64,000 nucleotides of DNA from Serratia proteamaculans (GCF_013337185.1 NZ_SWDE01000001.1:1364001-1428000), one strand, 5' to 3'; shown: positions 34,756-44,039, counted from the stretch's first letter. Notes: a model not told the origin generated them from the sequence alone. Made by a program: numbers and translations.

Positions 34756-35865
34756 TCATTTCCCGCTTTTAACTTTAGTCCAGGCGCGGGTAATCACACG
34801 ATCCAGCTTCGGCGACTGTACGTTCAGCGTAAACAGCTTGGCGCGCAGATCGGCCGGTGGGTACACGTTCGGATTGTTGCGGACTTCGGCATTGACCAGC
34901 GGTGTAGAGTCCTTCACCGCGTTGGCGTAATACACGAAGTTACTGATCCCCGCCATGACGTCAGGCTTCATCAGGAAGTTCAGGAACTGGTAGGCAGCGT
35001 CCTTGTTTTTGGCATCTGCCGGCATGGCGAACATGTCAAAGTAGGTCAGCGCCCCCTCTTTCGGGATTGCATAGGCCACGTTCACGCCGTTCTTCGCTTC
35101 TTTGGCACGGTTGGCCGCCTGCATCACGTCGCCGGACCAGCCGATCGCTACGCAGATATCACCGTTTGCCAAATCGTTGATGTACTGGGAAGAGTGGAAA
35201 TAACGGATGTTCGGCCGCAGCTTGAGCAACAGATCGTTGGCCGCACCGGTGTAGTCTGCCGCGTTGGTGCTGTTGGGATCTTTACCCAGGTAGTGCAGCA
35301 CGGTGGCATAGACTTCGCTTGGCGCATCCAGGAAGGAAACGCCGCAGCTTTTCAACTTCTCGAGGTTTTCCGGTTTGAGGATCAGATCCCAGCTGTCAAC
35401 CGGTGCGTCTTTGCCCAGCACCGCCTTCACCTTGTCGACGTTATAGCCGATGCCAGTAGTCACCATCAGATAAGGGATACCGTACTTGTTGTCCTTGTCG
35501 TTGTGCGCCACCAGTTGCAGCATCTCGGGATCAAGGTTTTTGTAGTTCGGCATCTTGCTCTTGTCGAGCGGCTCGAAAATGCCGGCCTTCGACTGACGCT
35601 CGAGGAAATTGGATGAAGGTACCACCAGATCATAACCGGTGCTGCCCGCCATCAGTTTACCTTCCAACACTTCGTTGGAGTCAAAGACGTCGTACACCAC
35701 TTTAATGCCGGTTTCTTTCTGGAATTTGGCCAAGGTGTCCGGCGCAATATAGTCGGACCAGTTATAGATGTGCAGCGTTTTTTCCTCGGCTGACGCCGTG
35801 ACGCTTGCTGCCATCAGCAGGCCGGCAACCACACCCGATAACCACTTTTTACGTTGGGTGACCAT
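34756..35865 (-). CDS. potF: Putrescine-binding periplasmic protein PotF
   Basis: PotF is the periplasmic putrescine-binding protein of PotFGHI. The 369 residues start MVTQRKKWLSGVVAGLLMAASVTASA, a Sec signal peptide, then EEKTLHIYNWSDYIAPDTL. Ligand-contact regions YNWSDYI, VVPSSNFLERQ, IGWSGDVMQA and EGALTYFDMFAMP are intact, including the Trp, Ser, Asp and Phe residues known from the E. coli structure. The ATG follows GGAGGAAG; the frame upstream to 35958 is not conserved. It is the first gene of the operon. Confidence 0.97.
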   Translation of the reverse strand: MVTQRKKWLSGVVAGLLMAASVTASAEEKTLHIYNWSDYIAPDTLAKFQKETGIKVVYDVFDSNEVLEGKLMAGSTGYDLVVPSSNFLERQSKAGIFEPLDKSKMPNYKNLDPEMLQLVAHNDKDNKYGIPYLMVTTGIGYNVDKVKAVLGKDAPVDSWDLILKPENLEKLKSCGVSFLDAPSEVYATVLHYLGKDPNSTNAADYTGAANDLLLKLRPNIRYFHSSQYINDLANGDICVAIGWSGDVMQAANRAKEAKNGVNVAYAIPKEGALTYFDMFAMPADAKNKDAAYQFLNFLMKPDVMAGISNFVYYANAVKDSTPLVNAEVRNNPNVYPPADLRAKLFTLNVQSPKLDRVITRAWTKVKSGK

Positions 35866-36272
35866 CCGTAACTTCCTCCAAAACAGGGGTGAATCATAGA
35901 ATTGAACTTGTACCGCAAACGATACAAAACCTTTCCTGATCGAGCGCAATCGTCGCAACCACGGATTGAATGTCTATGCAGTTGATTGCATACACCTTTT
36001 TCAGTTGCCCAGCCCGCATGGTCACCAGGGGAATCGCAAGCCCTTAGCAGAATCAGCAGCATAACCGCTGTTGCCACAACGCACCAGCCTCCGGGGATAA
36101 AACCGGCTTTTATCGATTTTTTATGCAGTTTGTCTGTATGTGATACGCCATTAATGGCATAAACGAAGAGGAATATCTGGCAGCAGAGGGTTAAACACAG
36201 AATATTTTATTGCGGAAGGGAATAACGACAGCATGCCGCCGGAGGGACGGCACGCATCATGTACAGTGGGGA
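35866..36272. other. 407-bp interval between potF and ybjN
   Basis: This holds the potF promoter region and a transcript end for ybjN. The clearest feature is the inverted repeat TATGCA (35975-35980) / TGCATA (35987-35992), about 110 bp before potF, which may be an operator. I looked for a sigma-54 promoter, since E. coli potFGHI is NtrC-linked, and did not find a convincing one. No small ORF with a ribosome site was recognised. Confidence 0.4.
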
Positions 36273-36752
36273 TCAGTGCAGCATTGGCAGGCGGTCAGTC
36301 GCAGCCGTGTTATCTTCTTCGTCACCCATAAACAGCAGATCGTTCGCCCGCGCCTCGAGGATCACCATCGAGATTTGCTCTTCGCCCTGCTGCATAAAGT
36401 GGGTGAACTGCTCCAGCGTGACGCCAACGGCAATGCTCAGCGACTGGCAGACGATCAGCTTAGGCAGATTGTCGTCCTGAATATCAACAAACGCTTTAAT
36501 AGTCAGCGAACTGGCGTTGATCTGGCTGAGATCGGCCACCAGTGGGATCAATGATGTCGGCTTAACTTCGGCCAGTGCGGAGAACAGGATCACGTTGTCG
36601 ACCAGATCCAGCTTGGCATCAAATACGCCATCGAAATTTTGCATGTGCGGCAAGTGCAGCGCCTGACAGGAATCGCACTCAAAGAATGAAATGCCCGATT
36701 GATCCAGCCAGCGTCGCAACAACGCCAAATCAGGGACAATGAGTGAATCCAT
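36273..36752 (-). CDS. ybjN: YbjN family protein (DUF1790-type)
   Basis: YbjN is a cytoplasmic protein with a type III secretion chaperone-like fold. In E. coli it affects motility, biofilm and stress responses when its level changes; the mechanism is not settled. The 159 residues contain ISFFECDSCQALHLPHMQNFDGVFDAKLDL (positions about 20-50), nearly invariant, LSQINASSLTIKAFVDIQDDNLPKLIVCQSL in the middle, and EEQISMVILEA. It follows rimK in the same direction by 161 bp. Confidence 0.93.
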   Translation of the reverse strand: MDSLIVPDLALLRRWLDQSGISFFECDSCQALHLPHMQNFDGVFDAKLDLVDNVILFSALAEVKPTSLIPLVADLSQINASSLTIKAFVDIQDDNLPKLIVCQSLSIAVGVTLEQFTHFMQQGEEQISMVILEARANDLLFMGDEEDNTAATDRLPMLH

Positions 36753-36913
36753 AATACCAGCCTCACAATATTCAAAACGCGAAAAGGCGCATAGCTTACG
36801 GAAAATTACCCCGCTACGCCACGATCAATGCGGCTTAATTCGCTATTAGGGTAAATATGGTCGATAAAAAGCCGCAACTCCAGCCACAGCAAGGCGAATT
36901 TTTTACGGCAAAC

Positions 36914-37816
36914 TTATCCGCCCGATTTCAACCTGAAACCCGGCCTGCCGCGCTGCTCAATATACTCGATCATCCTGCCTGCGATATCCAACCCGGTGGT
37001 GCTTTCCACCCCCTCCAATCCCGGCGAAGCATTGACCTCCATCACCAGCGGGCCACGGGCCGCACGCAGGATATCCACCCCGGCGACATCCAGCCCCAGT
37101 GTGGTGGCGGCCTTGACCGCAATCGCCCGCTCTTTGGCAGTGATGCTTACCTTGCGGGCAGTGCCACCACGGTGCAGATTGGAACGAAACTCCCCGGGTT
37201 TGGCCTGCCGTTCAATGGCTGCCACTACCTTTCCCCCCACCACCAGACAGCGCACATCACTGCCCTGCGCCTCGCGAATATATTCTTGCACCAGGATATG
37301 GGCGTTAAGGCCGCGAAAGGCATCAATCACGCTTTCTGCCGCCTGGCGAGTTTCCGCCAGTACCACGCCAATACCCTGCGTACCTTCCACCAGTTTGACC
37401 ACCAGCGGCGCGCCACCAACCAGTTCGATCAAATCGCCGGTGTCGTCGGGCGAATGCGCAAAACCGGTGATCGGCAAATCGATCCCCTGCCGCGCCAGCA
37501 ACTGCAGCGAACGCAGCTTGTCGCGCGCACGAGTGATCGCCACCGACTCATTAAGCGGATAACTGCCCAACAGTTCAAACTGGCGCAGCACTGCAGTGCC
37601 ATAAAAGGTGATGGCGGAGCCGATGCGCGGGATCACCGCGTCGTAACGCTCCAATTGACGGCCGCGGTAGTGGATAGTCGGCGCGGCCGGGTTGATGTTC
37701 ATATAGCAAGAAAGTGGATCGATAACCTCGATGCTGTGGCCGCGCTGTTCCGCCGCCTCCACCAAGCGTTTACATGAGTACAGCGTTCCGTCGCGCGAAA
37801 GAATGGCAATTTTCAC
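36914..37816 (-). CDS. rimK: Ribosomal protein S6 glutamate ligase RimK
   Basis: RimK is an ATP-grasp ligase that adds glutamates to the C-terminus of ribosomal protein S6 and can make poly-alpha-glutamate. The 300 residues begin [21 protein letters not shown] from a GTG codon, preceded by GGGGTG. The ATP-grasp core is visible: [29 protein letters not shown], and the metal-binding [17 protein letters not shown]. It lies between ybjC and ybjN in one direction; the nfsA gene that separates ybjC from rimK in E. coli is missing. Confidence 0.97.
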   Translation of the reverse strand: MKIAILSRDGTLYSCKRLVEAAEQRGHSIEVIDPLSCYMNINPAAPTIHYRGRQLERYDAVIPRIGSAITFYGTAVLRQFELLGSYPLNESVAITRARDKLRSLQLLARQGIDLPITGFAHSPDDTGDLIELVGGAPLVVKLVEGTQGIGVVLAETRQAAESVIDAFRGLNAHILVQEYIREAQGSDVRCLVVGGKVVAAIERQAKPGEFRSNLHRGGTARKVSITAKERAIAVKAATTLGLDVAGVDILRAARGPLVMEVNASPGLEGVESTTGLDIAGRMIEYIEQRGRPGFRLKSGG

Positions 37817-37873
37817 TCGTCACCCCAAAAAGGCAAGCACCTGCCTGGCAGGTATGTCTCCGGTGGCCCTTAT

Positions 37874-38179
37874 TCAGCCACGCGGCTCACTGTCGTTTTT
37901 ATCTTCAGGCATATCAGGTTTGTGCCGATCGTTCTGCGGCGGCAGACCACCGCGCATCAATGGGCCAAATCCTTGCACCACCCGCCAAACCAGAAATGCC
38001 GCCGCCGGTACCATCAGCGCCACGCCGAGGAAGATCATTCCCACCGCCGCCTGCTGTGAGGCCAACCAGCCGGGTAATTGAACGTGGCTATGAATGCTCA
38101 GATAGGCCAGCACCAACAACAGCATGCCCAGCCCTTCCAAAACCAGCACCGTACGCGGTAAGTCACCGAATGAACGCAT
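37874..38179 (-). CDS. ybjC: YbjC family small membrane protein (DUF1418)
   Basis: YbjC is a DUF1418 inner-membrane protein of unknown function; in E. coli it is co-transcribed with nfsA under SoxRS. The 101 residues show two hydrophobic segments (about 11-28 and 46-65), with MIFLGVALMVPAAAFLVWRVVQ as the family core, and a charged hydrophilic tail ending KNDSEPRG. GGAGAA precedes the ATG. It is divergent from grxA and lies 57 bp before rimK on the same strand. Confidence 0.88.
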   Translation of the reverse strand: MRSFGDLPRTVLVLEGLGMLLLVLAYLSIHSHVQLPGWLASQQAAVGMIFLGVALMVPAAAFLVWRVVQGFGPLMRGGLPPQNDRHKPDMPEDKNDSEPRG

Positions 38180-38421
38180 ATTTTTCTTCTCCAGAAGCTC
38201 TGCCTCCAGTGTAGTGAATTCCCATCGGCGGCGACACCCCCGGCGGCTTAATCGGTTACATGAATCAGATTAACAGGTAATTCCTGCTTTTTTTTCGCCG
38301 AACCAACGGGCATAGTAAGCGCCATCAATGCGGGTAATGTTCAGGCTCAAGTCTTTTTCGACTGACAGAATGTCATTGCAGTTGCGATTAAATTATTGAA
38401 TATCAATCTAAGGAGTGTTGC

Positions 38422-38685
38422 ATGTTTGCAGTTATCTTCGGGCGCCCTGGCTGTCCTTATTGTGTCCGTGCGAAAGAGTTGGCGGAAAAACTGACTGAAG
38501 AACGTGACGATTTCAACTTCCGTTATGTTGATATCCACGCTGAAGGCATCACCAAGGCCGATCTGGAAAAAACCGTCGGCAAGCCGGTAGAAACCGTACC
38601 GCAGATTTTCCTCGATGAGAAACACATCGGCGGCTGCACCGATTTCGAAGCCTATGCCAAAGAAAACCTGAATCTGTTCCAGTAA
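38422..38685 (+). CDS. grxA: Glutaredoxin 1
   Basis: GrxA is a glutathione-dependent dithiol oxidoreductase that reduces ribonucleotide reductase, PAPS reductase and OxyR. The 87 residues hold the CPYC active site (Cys11 and Cys14 in GRPGCPYCVRAKEL), the cis-proline region TVPQIFLDEKHIGG and GGCTDFEAYAK for glutathione binding. AAGGAG precedes the ATG. E. coli grxA is OxyR activated; I could not confirm an OxyR site in the 242-bp ybjC-grxA interval. Confidence 0.97.
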   Translation: MFAVIFGRPGCPYCVRAKELAEKLTEERDDFNFRYVDIHAEGITKADLEKTVGKPVETVPQIFLDEKHIGGCTDFEAYAKENLNLFQ

Positions 38686-38703
38686 GCTTCGGGCAGAAAG
38701 ACG

Positions 38704-38732
38704 AAAAGGCGCTAAGTGCGCCTTTTTTATTT
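38704..38732. terminator. Intrinsic terminator between grxA and ybjM
   Basis: AAAAGGCGC and GCGCCTTTT form a 9-bp stem with a TAAGT loop, followed by further T. The flanking A residues may also serve convergent ybjM. Confidence 0.9.
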
Positions 38733-38736
38733 GCCA

Positions 38737-39117
38737 TTAGCCACGGTGGCACTGCCGGTAGGCTTGCAACAGGCCGCGCGCAAACAAAGCCAGCAACGCA
38801 CCGAACACGCACCAGAACACCGCGCTGGTGGCATAAGCCAATTCCTGCCAAACCGAGGCAGACGGCGTTAGCCAGAAATGGCGGATGATCAGACACAGCG
38901 GCAAGGCATACAACGCCCCCAGTAGCGGGCAGAGAATGCGTTTTTTGCTCGATAGATAGCTGGCGACCACACCGGGTATCACAAACAGCAACAGACCTGT
39001 CTCCCCCCGGTGTTCATGATCCGTGCTGCCAAACACCCCACTCTGCTGGCCGAGATACACCAGGCTGAACAGCAGAAAACAGCTTAATATTCCCCACCAA
39101 TACCGTTCACTCGCCAT
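38737..39117 (-). CDS. ybjM: YbjM family inner-membrane protein
   Basis: This 126-residue protein has four predicted membrane segments (about 8-24, 41-56, 62-80 and 95-115). SVWQELAYATSAVFWCVFGALLALF is strikingly similar to the C-terminal half of E. coli YbjM, and GLLLFVIPGVVASYLSSKK to its middle. The role is unknown. Its place between grxA and ybjL is as in E. coli. The ATG starts MASERYWWG. Confidence 0.86.
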   Translation of the reverse strand: MASERYWWGILSCFLLFSLVYLGQQSGVFGSTDHEHRGETGLLLFVIPGVVASYLSSKKRILCPLLGALYALPLCLIIRHFWLTPSASVWQELAYATSAVFWCVFGALLALFARGLLQAYRQCHRG

Positions 39118-39366
39118 GCCCCCTCCCCCTTTAACCTCATTACCACACCGTAGAAATCAGCCGTGCCACAATGCCGGTGACGCCTTGTCGTAAACCGACA
39201 ACGCAAAACTGAACTTTTTCCTTGGCCTAAAGAGAGTTAAATGCTTTCGGCAGGGCATGAACCCAGCTTTATGCTGGCTGTCACGCGCCATAGCGACTAG
39301 AATAAACGCCGCCGATCGATGCTTCGAATCGCCTTTCGCTGGTTAGTTATTTATGAAGTCGCTTTT

Positions 39367-39396
39367 TGACTGAATTTATATCTTATATTTATCTAT
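39367..39396 (+). promoter_or_regulatory. Putative ybjL promoter in the 315-bp ybjM-ybjL gap
   Basis: TTGACT (39367-39372) is followed after 18 bp by TATCTA (39391-39396), within strongly A+T-rich sequence 37 bp before the ybjL start. The rest of the 315-bp gap shows a short GC hairpin-rich part but no recognisable gene. Confidence 0.4.
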
Positions 39397-39432
39397 ATCA
39401 AGCACTTACTGGTAAACAATAAGTTATCCTAC

Positions 39433-41121
39433 GTGAACATAAACGTCGCTAGTTTGTTAAACGGTAACTACATCCTGTTACTGTTCGTGGTACTCGCGCT
39501 GGGGCTGTGCCTCGGTAAAGTCCGTCTGGGCTCCGTTCAACTCGGTAATTCCATTGGCGTTTTGGTGGTTTCGCTGCTGCTCGGTCAACAACACTTCGCC
39601 ATTAACACCGAAGCGCTGAATCTCGGCTTTATGCTGTTTATTTTCTGCGTTGGCGTAGAAGCCGGGCCAAACTTTTTCTCGATATTTTTCCGCGACGGCA
39701 AAAATTACCTGATGTTGGCGCTGGTGATGGTCGGTTCCGCGATGGTGATCGCCATCGGTCTGGGCAAACTGTTCCATTGGGATATCGGCCTGACCGCCGG
39801 TATGCTCGCCGGCTCAATGACCTCGACCCCGGTATTGGTGGGCGCCGGCGATACGCTACGTAATACCATCACCAATGGCCCGGCACTGCTGGCAGCGCAG
39901 GATCATCTGAGCCTTGGCTACGCCCTGACCTACCTGATTGGTTTGGTGAGCCTGATTTTCGGAGCGCGCTACCTGCCCAAGCTGCAACACCAGGATCTCT
40001 CCACCTCTGCTCAACAGATTGCCCGTGAACGCGGCCTGGACACCGACAGCCAACGCAAGGTTTACCTGCCGGTCATCCGCGCCTATCGCGTTGGCCCCGA
40101 GCTGGTGGCCTGGGCCGATGGCAAAAATCTGCGTGAGCTGGGTATCTATCGCCAGACCGGTTGTTATATCGAACGTATCCGCCGTAACGGTATTTTGGCC
40201 AATCCGGACGGCGACGCTGTATTGCAGGTGGGCGACGAAATTTCGCTGGTCGGCTACCCCGACGCCCATGCACGACTGGATCCCAGCTTCCGCAACGGCA
40301 AAGAAGTCTTCGACCGCGACCTGCTGGATATGCGCATCGTTACCGAAGAGATCGTGGTTAAAAACAGCAATGCGGTGAACAAACGCCTGAGCCAGTTGAA
40401 GCTGACCGATCACGGCTGCTTCCTCAACCGGGTGATCCGCAGCCAGATTGAAATGCCTATCGACGACAGCATTGTGCTCAATAAAGGCGATGTGCTGCAG
40501 GTCAGCGGCGACGCCCGCCGGGTGAAAAGCGTGGCGGAGAAGATTGGCTTTATCTCGATCCACAGCCAGGTGACCGACCTGCTGGCATTCTGCGCCTTCT
40601 TTATCATCGGGCTGTTGATTGGCCAGATCACCATTCAGTTCAGCAATTTCTCGTTCGGCATCGGTAACGCCGCCGGTTTGCTGATGGCCGGCATCATGCT
40701 CGGCTTCCTGCGTGCCAACCACCCGACCTTCGGCTACATTCCGCAGGGGGCGCTGAACATGGTGAAAGAGTTCGGCCTGATGGTCTTTATGGCCGGTGTC
40801 GGTCTGAGCGCCGGTGCCGGTATCGGCAACAGCCTGGGAGCCGTTGGCGGCCAGATGCTGATCGCCGGGCTAATCGTCAGCCTGGTGCCGGTAGTGATTT
40901 GCTTCCTGTTCGGTGCCTACGTGCTGCGCATGAACCGCGCCCTGCTGTTCGGCGCGATTATGGGAGCCCGTACCTGCGCGCCGGCAATGGAAATTATCAG
41001 TGATACCGCGCGCAGTAACATTCCGGCGCTGGGCTACGCCGGCACCTACGCCATCGCTAACGTATTGTTAACCCTGGCGGGCTCGTTGATAGTGGTGTTG
41101 TGGCCGGGGATCCTCGGCTAA
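39433..41121 (+). CDS. ybjL: Putative aspartate:alanine-exchanger-type transporter YbjL
   Basis: YbjL belongs to the AspT/YidE transporter family, with no proven substrate in E. coli. The 562 residues show two AAE membrane halves (about 1-170 and 385-560), each with five or so helices, flanking two RCK_C/TrkA-C regulatory domains (about 200-375). Landmarks are [55 protein letters not shown] and [19 protein letters not shown]. It starts at GTG 39433 ([14 protein letters not shown]), identical in layout to E. coli, though no strong ribosome site is visible. RybB follows on the same strand. Confidence 0.94.
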   Translation: MNINVASLLNGNYILLLFVVLALGLCLGKVRLGSVQLGNSIGVLVVSLLLGQQHFAINTEALNLGFMLFIFCVGVEAGPNFFSIFFRDGKNYLMLALVMVGSAMVIAIGLGKLFHWDIGLTAGMLAGSMTSTPVLVGAGDTLRNTITNGPALLAAQDHLSLGYALTYLIGLVSLIFGARYLPKLQHQDLSTSAQQIARERGLDTDSQRKVYLPVIRAYRVGPELVAWADGKNLRELGIYRQTGCYIERIRRNGILANPDGDAVLQVGDEISLVGYPDAHARLDPSFRNGKEVFDRDLLDMRIVTEEIVVKNSNAVNKRLSQLKLTDHGCFLNRVIRSQIEMPIDDSIVLNKGDVLQVSGDARRVKSVAEKIGFISIHSQVTDLLAFCAFFIIGLLIGQITIQFSNFSFGIGNAAGLLMAGIMLGFLRANHPTFGYIPQGALNMVKEFGLMVFMAGVGLSAGAGIGNSLGAVGGQMLIAGLIVSLVPVVICFLFGAYVLRMNRALLFGAIMGARTCAPAMEIISDTARSNIPALGYAGTYAIANVLLTLAGSLIVVLWPGILG

Positions 41122-41181
41122 CCGATAAGCAACGAAGATGAATCAGTGGCAAAAATATTTTGAAATTTTTATCCCCGGTGA

Positions 41182-41208
41182 GAACTTTCCTTTCGGGGGG
41201 TAGTCTTA
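41182..41208 (+). promoter_or_regulatory. Sigma-E-type promoter of rybB
   Basis: GAACTT (41182-41187) and GTCTTA (41203-41208) are 15 bp apart and 6-7 bp before the RybB start. This matches the RpoE consensus (GGAACTT and GTCTAA), as known for rybB in E. coli and Salmonella. Confidence 0.85.
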
Positions 41209-41214
41209 ATTAGT

Positions 41215-41294
41215 GCCACTGCTTTTCTTTGATGTCCCCATTTTGTGGAGCCCGTTAGTCCCGCCTATTTAGGTTCAAGACTAGCGGGTTTTTT
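41215..41294 (+). ncRNA. rybB: RybB small RNA
   Basis: RybB is an Hfq-dependent, sigma-E-induced small RNA that represses outer-membrane protein mRNAs with its conserved 5' seed. The sequence begins GCCACTGCTTTTCTTTGATG, as in E. coli, and continues CCCCATTTTGTGGAGCCC. The 3' hairpin differs in sequence but keeps its form: CCCGTTAGTC pairs with GACTAGCGGG, followed by TTTTTT. Length is about 80 nt. The location beside ybjL is also that of E. coli. It is the only non-coding RNA I can name here. Confidence 0.95.
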
Positions 41295-41324
41295 ATTGCC
41301 TGAATAAACTCCACAGGGGCTAAA

Positions 41325-42293
41325 TCACAGGGTTTGCGAGTAGCTAACCCATTTTGACATATCCTGATGGGAGATATTTCCACCGCACACTACGAGCCCC
41401 ATGACGGCGTCTACGGGAAGTTGGGGAGCAATGGCCATAGCCGCAGGTATCAGCGTTCCGGAAGCCAGTTCAACCCATAATTTTGCCTCTTCGCCAAAGG
41501 CCACCATTCCCTCTATCGCGGACTTATCCGATACCACAACAACCTCTTCGATATAAGCTTGAGCATGGGCCAGCATCATTTCATCAATGGCAGGCACACC
41601 GAGGGTAGAGATAATTGAAGTGACCTCAATGTTAACCGGTTTGCCGGCGCGCAACGCCTGATGCATCGAACTTGCCCCAGAGGTTTCAACCCCCCAAATT
41701 CTAATCTCTGGCTTTATGGCTTTTAGCGCAGTAGCCACACCGGCCAGCATACCGCCGCCGCCCACCGCAACCAGGACGTCGGTAAGCTCCGGGCAGTCGG
41801 CAATGAACTCAAGCGCCAGGGTTCCATGCCCTTCGGCAATCAGCGAATCGTTGCAATCATCAATGACTACATATCCCTGATCAGCCAAAGCCTTAGCCCG
41901 CTCAAACGCAGCGTGAACATCAGATTCCACGATAACGGTGCTACCCAGTTCACCCACCCGGTCGATGGCGGTTGCCGGGGCACTTTTCGGCATAATAATG
42001 GTGACATCAGCCCCAAAGATCTTCGCCGCCTCGGCTATCGCAATGCCAAAATTACCGCCACTCACCGCCACAAACCGGTTATCTTTAACATCGCTCGCCA
42101 GGCTCAAAAACTTGTTAAGCACACCCCGAGCTTTAAAAGAGCCCCCCAACTGAGTGTTTTCAAGTTTCAAAAAAACCGGTCTCTGAATCTTTTCCGTTAA
42201 TTTTGAACCAGGGATGGTGGGAGTTCGAATAACCTTTCCGGCTAGCCGCTCAGCCGCTTCAGTAATGGCGCTAAATTCAATTAATTTTGTCAT
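41325..42293 (-). CDS. Threonine/serine dehydratase-like PLP enzyme
   Basis: This is a fold-type II PLP enzyme of 322 residues, most like biodegradative threonine dehydratases and serine racemase/dehydratases without a C-terminal regulatory domain. Lys54 in GGSFKARG should hold PLP, SGGNFGIAIAEAAK binds the substrate carboxylate, VAVGGGGMLAG the phosphate, and a C-terminal CGGN closes the cofactor site. It would deaminate Thr or Ser to the 2-oxo acid; which substrate is unknown. SGGNFG replaces the common SGGNHA, so specificity may differ. Codon use looks more A+T-rich than neighbours by eye, and E. coli lacks it here, suggesting acquisition. It is convergent with rybB. Confidence 0.8.
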   Translation of the reverse strand: MTKLIEFSAITEAAERLAGKVIRTPTIPGSKLTEKIQRPVFLKLENTQLGGSFKARGVLNKFLSLASDVKDNRFVAVSGGNFGIAIAEAAKIFGADVTIIMPKSAPATAIDRVGELGSTVIVESDVHAAFERAKALADQGYVVIDDCNDSLIAEGHGTLALEFIADCPELTDVLVAVGGGGMLAGVATALKAIKPEIRIWGVETSGASSMHQALRAGKPVNIEVTSIISTLGVPAIDEMMLAHAQAYIEEVVVVSDKSAIEGMVAFGEEAKLWVELASGTLIPAAMAIAPQLPVDAVMGLVVCGGNISHQDMSKWVSYSQTL

Positions 42294-42439
42294 TTTTGCC
42301 CAGTCAGGTGAGTTTCGTTATTGCACGCATGACATTAAAGCTAACTTTTTAATCCTGCGGCCTTTATCGGTAATTGCTCGCTCCTCAAAATACAGATTTT
42401 CACCGTCGCTTTCTATTGGTTAAAGCTATTATGTGATGC

Positions 42440-42494
42440 AAAAAAAAACCGTCTGGGAAGGATTGCCGGCAACGCAATTCATTCTCCAGACGGG
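42440..42494 (-). terminator. Intrinsic terminator of the ecotin gene
   Basis: Reading leftward, CCGTCTGG pairs with CCAGACGG around an inner region that itself contains TTGCCGGCAA, and eight T follow. It lies about 50 bp past the eco stop, in the 252-bp gap to the dehydratase gene. Confidence 0.85.
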
Positions 42495-42545
42495 CTCATG
42501 TTCAGGTAATCACTTAGCCGTGCTAATGGTTAGCACACATCGGCA

Positions 42546-43058
42546 TTACTTCTGCTCTGCTTTACTCACGGTGTCTTCGGCTTTCCACACGCGGTATTTC
42601 ACTTCCACGTCTTTCGGTGCGTAGACCACGATTGGCAGGCGGCTGTTGTAACGTTGCATGGCAGCGTCACCCAGATTGGCAGCGATAAATTTTTGCTGTT
42701 TGGTATTGTCCGGGCAAGCCATCATGGTGGAAGCCGGTTCAGACAGTTTTTCCACCACCAGGTAGTCGTAACCCCAACCGGAAAGGGTTTTGGTTTCCAG
42801 CGTGCCACCCATCATGTGGCGGTTGCAGTCCACTTCCAGCGTTTTGCCAATCAGCAGTTCAACCTTGAAATTCTCTTCGTGTTCCTGCTTCGGCAGGTAA
42901 ATCACCTGACGGTTCATGCCCTTCTCGGCTTTCGGGTAAGGGGCGACCTTTTCCAGCGGTTGCTTGCTGATATCGGTGTCTTCGGCAGAGGTGGCAGCAA
43001 TAGCGCTGGCGGAAGCGGCCATCAGCAGGCCGGAAAATACAACGGATGCCTTGTTCAT
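42546..43058 (-). CDS. eco: Ecotin, periplasmic serine protease inhibitor
   Basis: Ecotin is a dimeric periplasmic inhibitor of trypsin-fold proteases, including neutrophil elastase. The 170 residues start with a signal peptide ([21 protein letters not shown]), then a mature chain with [36 protein letters not shown] and the reactive loop STMMACPD, whose Met-Met gives a P1 Met. [24 protein letters not shown] and YRVWKAE are nearly identical to E. coli. The disulfide Cys pair is conserved. In E. coli eco is elsewhere, so this location is lineage specific. Confidence 0.95.
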   Translation of the reverse strand: MNKASVVFSGLLMAASASAIAATSAEDTDISKQPLEKVAPYPKAEKGMNRQVIYLPKQEHEENFKVELLIGKTLEVDCNRHMMGGTLETKTLSGWGYDYLVVEKLSEPASTMMACPDNTKQQKFIAANLGDAAMQRYNSRLPIVVYAPKDVEVKYRVWKAEDTVSKAEQK

Positions 43059-43199
43059 GTTTATATCCCTACAATTTATTAAATGCTCCGGGCATAAGCT
43101 AATACACTACAGAGAAGCTCGCCAGTAGTTTAATCTTCTTTACAATAAGCAATGGCCAGTAGCAATAACCCACCGCTGACCATTAATTAGGATAAATCA

Positions 43200-44039
43200 T
43201 TAACGAGATGCGTTTTTGGCGATATAAGTCTTCACCACCTGATAGACATAATCCTGGCACGCCAGGCCAGTCTGTGGGTCGTATTTACCCTGATTGGTAA
43301 TATTGTTGGACAGCACGCGGATGCCGACAAAAGGAATATTGAAGGAAGCGGCGATCTGCGCAGCGGAGGCGGTCTCCATCTCTTCAACCGAGGTATGATA
43401 GTTTTCGTGGAAATAGCCAATACGGTCCAGTTCGCTGTTCCACACATCGGCAGAACCGATAACCCCTTCAACCACCTTGCCCTGGGTATAGCTGCCCTTA
43501 ACACTTTCAGCTATCGCCAACAGTTTGGCATCAGCCGGAAACTGACGGATGGTGTGGGCATTTTTATCTTCACCGGCACTGCCTTTCGAAGCCAGTAAAT
43601 CCATCGGCTGCCATTGTCGCGAGTCACTGCCTTCCCCCGCCGCCTTCTTCGGTGTTTTAAACGCGCCCAGGCTGACCGAATACTTGCCCAATACGATGTC
43701 GTACACCTTCAGCGCCGGATCGTGGCCACCGGCGGTCCCCTGATTGATGATGGCTACCGGATGGAATTGGGTAGCGGCAATAGCCGTAGCGGCCGCTGCA
43801 TTCGACATGCCTTTCAGGGTTTCTGACACCACCACCGGATACCCATCCACCGTGCCGCGCCAGAAACGCCAGCCGCCAATCTGTTCTTCGCGCGGGTTAT
43901 CCAGGCGTTGGGCAAAACGTTCTGCCTCTACCGGCATCGCACCCTGCACCACAATCGGCCCGCTAACCTGCGCTAATGCCAAGGGGGAAAAAACTGCACT
44001 ACAGGCTGCCAATAGCGCCAAATTCAAGTTTCTTGTCAT
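43200..44039 (-). CDS. Exported 5'-methylthioadenosine/SAH nucleosidase-like protein
   Basis: This is a PNP_UDP_1 (phosphorylase/nucleosidase superfamily) protein with a Sec signal peptide (MTRNLNLALLAACSAVFSPLALA), so it should be periplasmic. NQGTAGGHDPALKVYDIVLG resembles the MTAN ribose-phosphate region, and EEMETASAAQIAASFNIPFVGIRVLSNN is the conserved MTAN segment with the Met-Glu that binds ribose hydroxyls. LACQDYVYQVVKTYI closes the fold. It probably hydrolyses an adenosine-type nucleoside outside the cytoplasm; the substrate is inferred. The ATG at 44039 is chosen; upstream GTG codons are alternatives. It is divergent from the PAP2 operon. Confidence 0.8.
   Translation of the reverse strand: MTRNLNLALLAACSAVFSPLALAQVSGPIVVQGAMPVEAERFAQRLDNPREEQIGGWRFWRGTVDGYPVVVSETLKGMSNAAAATAIAATQFHPVAIINQGTAGGHDPALKVYDIVLGKYSVSLGAFKTPKKAAGEGSDSRQWQPMDLLASKGSAGEDKNAHTIRQFPADAKLLAIAESVKGSYTQGKVVEGVIGSADVWNSELDRIGYFHENYHTSVEEMETASAAQIAASFNIPFVGIRVLSNNITNQGKYDPQTGLACQDYVYQVVKTYIAKNASR

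Noticed and set aside
35866-36200. Sigma-54 (NtrC) promoter of potF
   Set aside because: No convincing TGGCAC-N5-TTGCA match was found on the minus strand.
38180-38421. OxyR site upstream of grxA
   Set aside because: A loosely palindromic ATTGAATATCAAT is present but does not follow the spaced ATAG/CTAT tetrad pattern.
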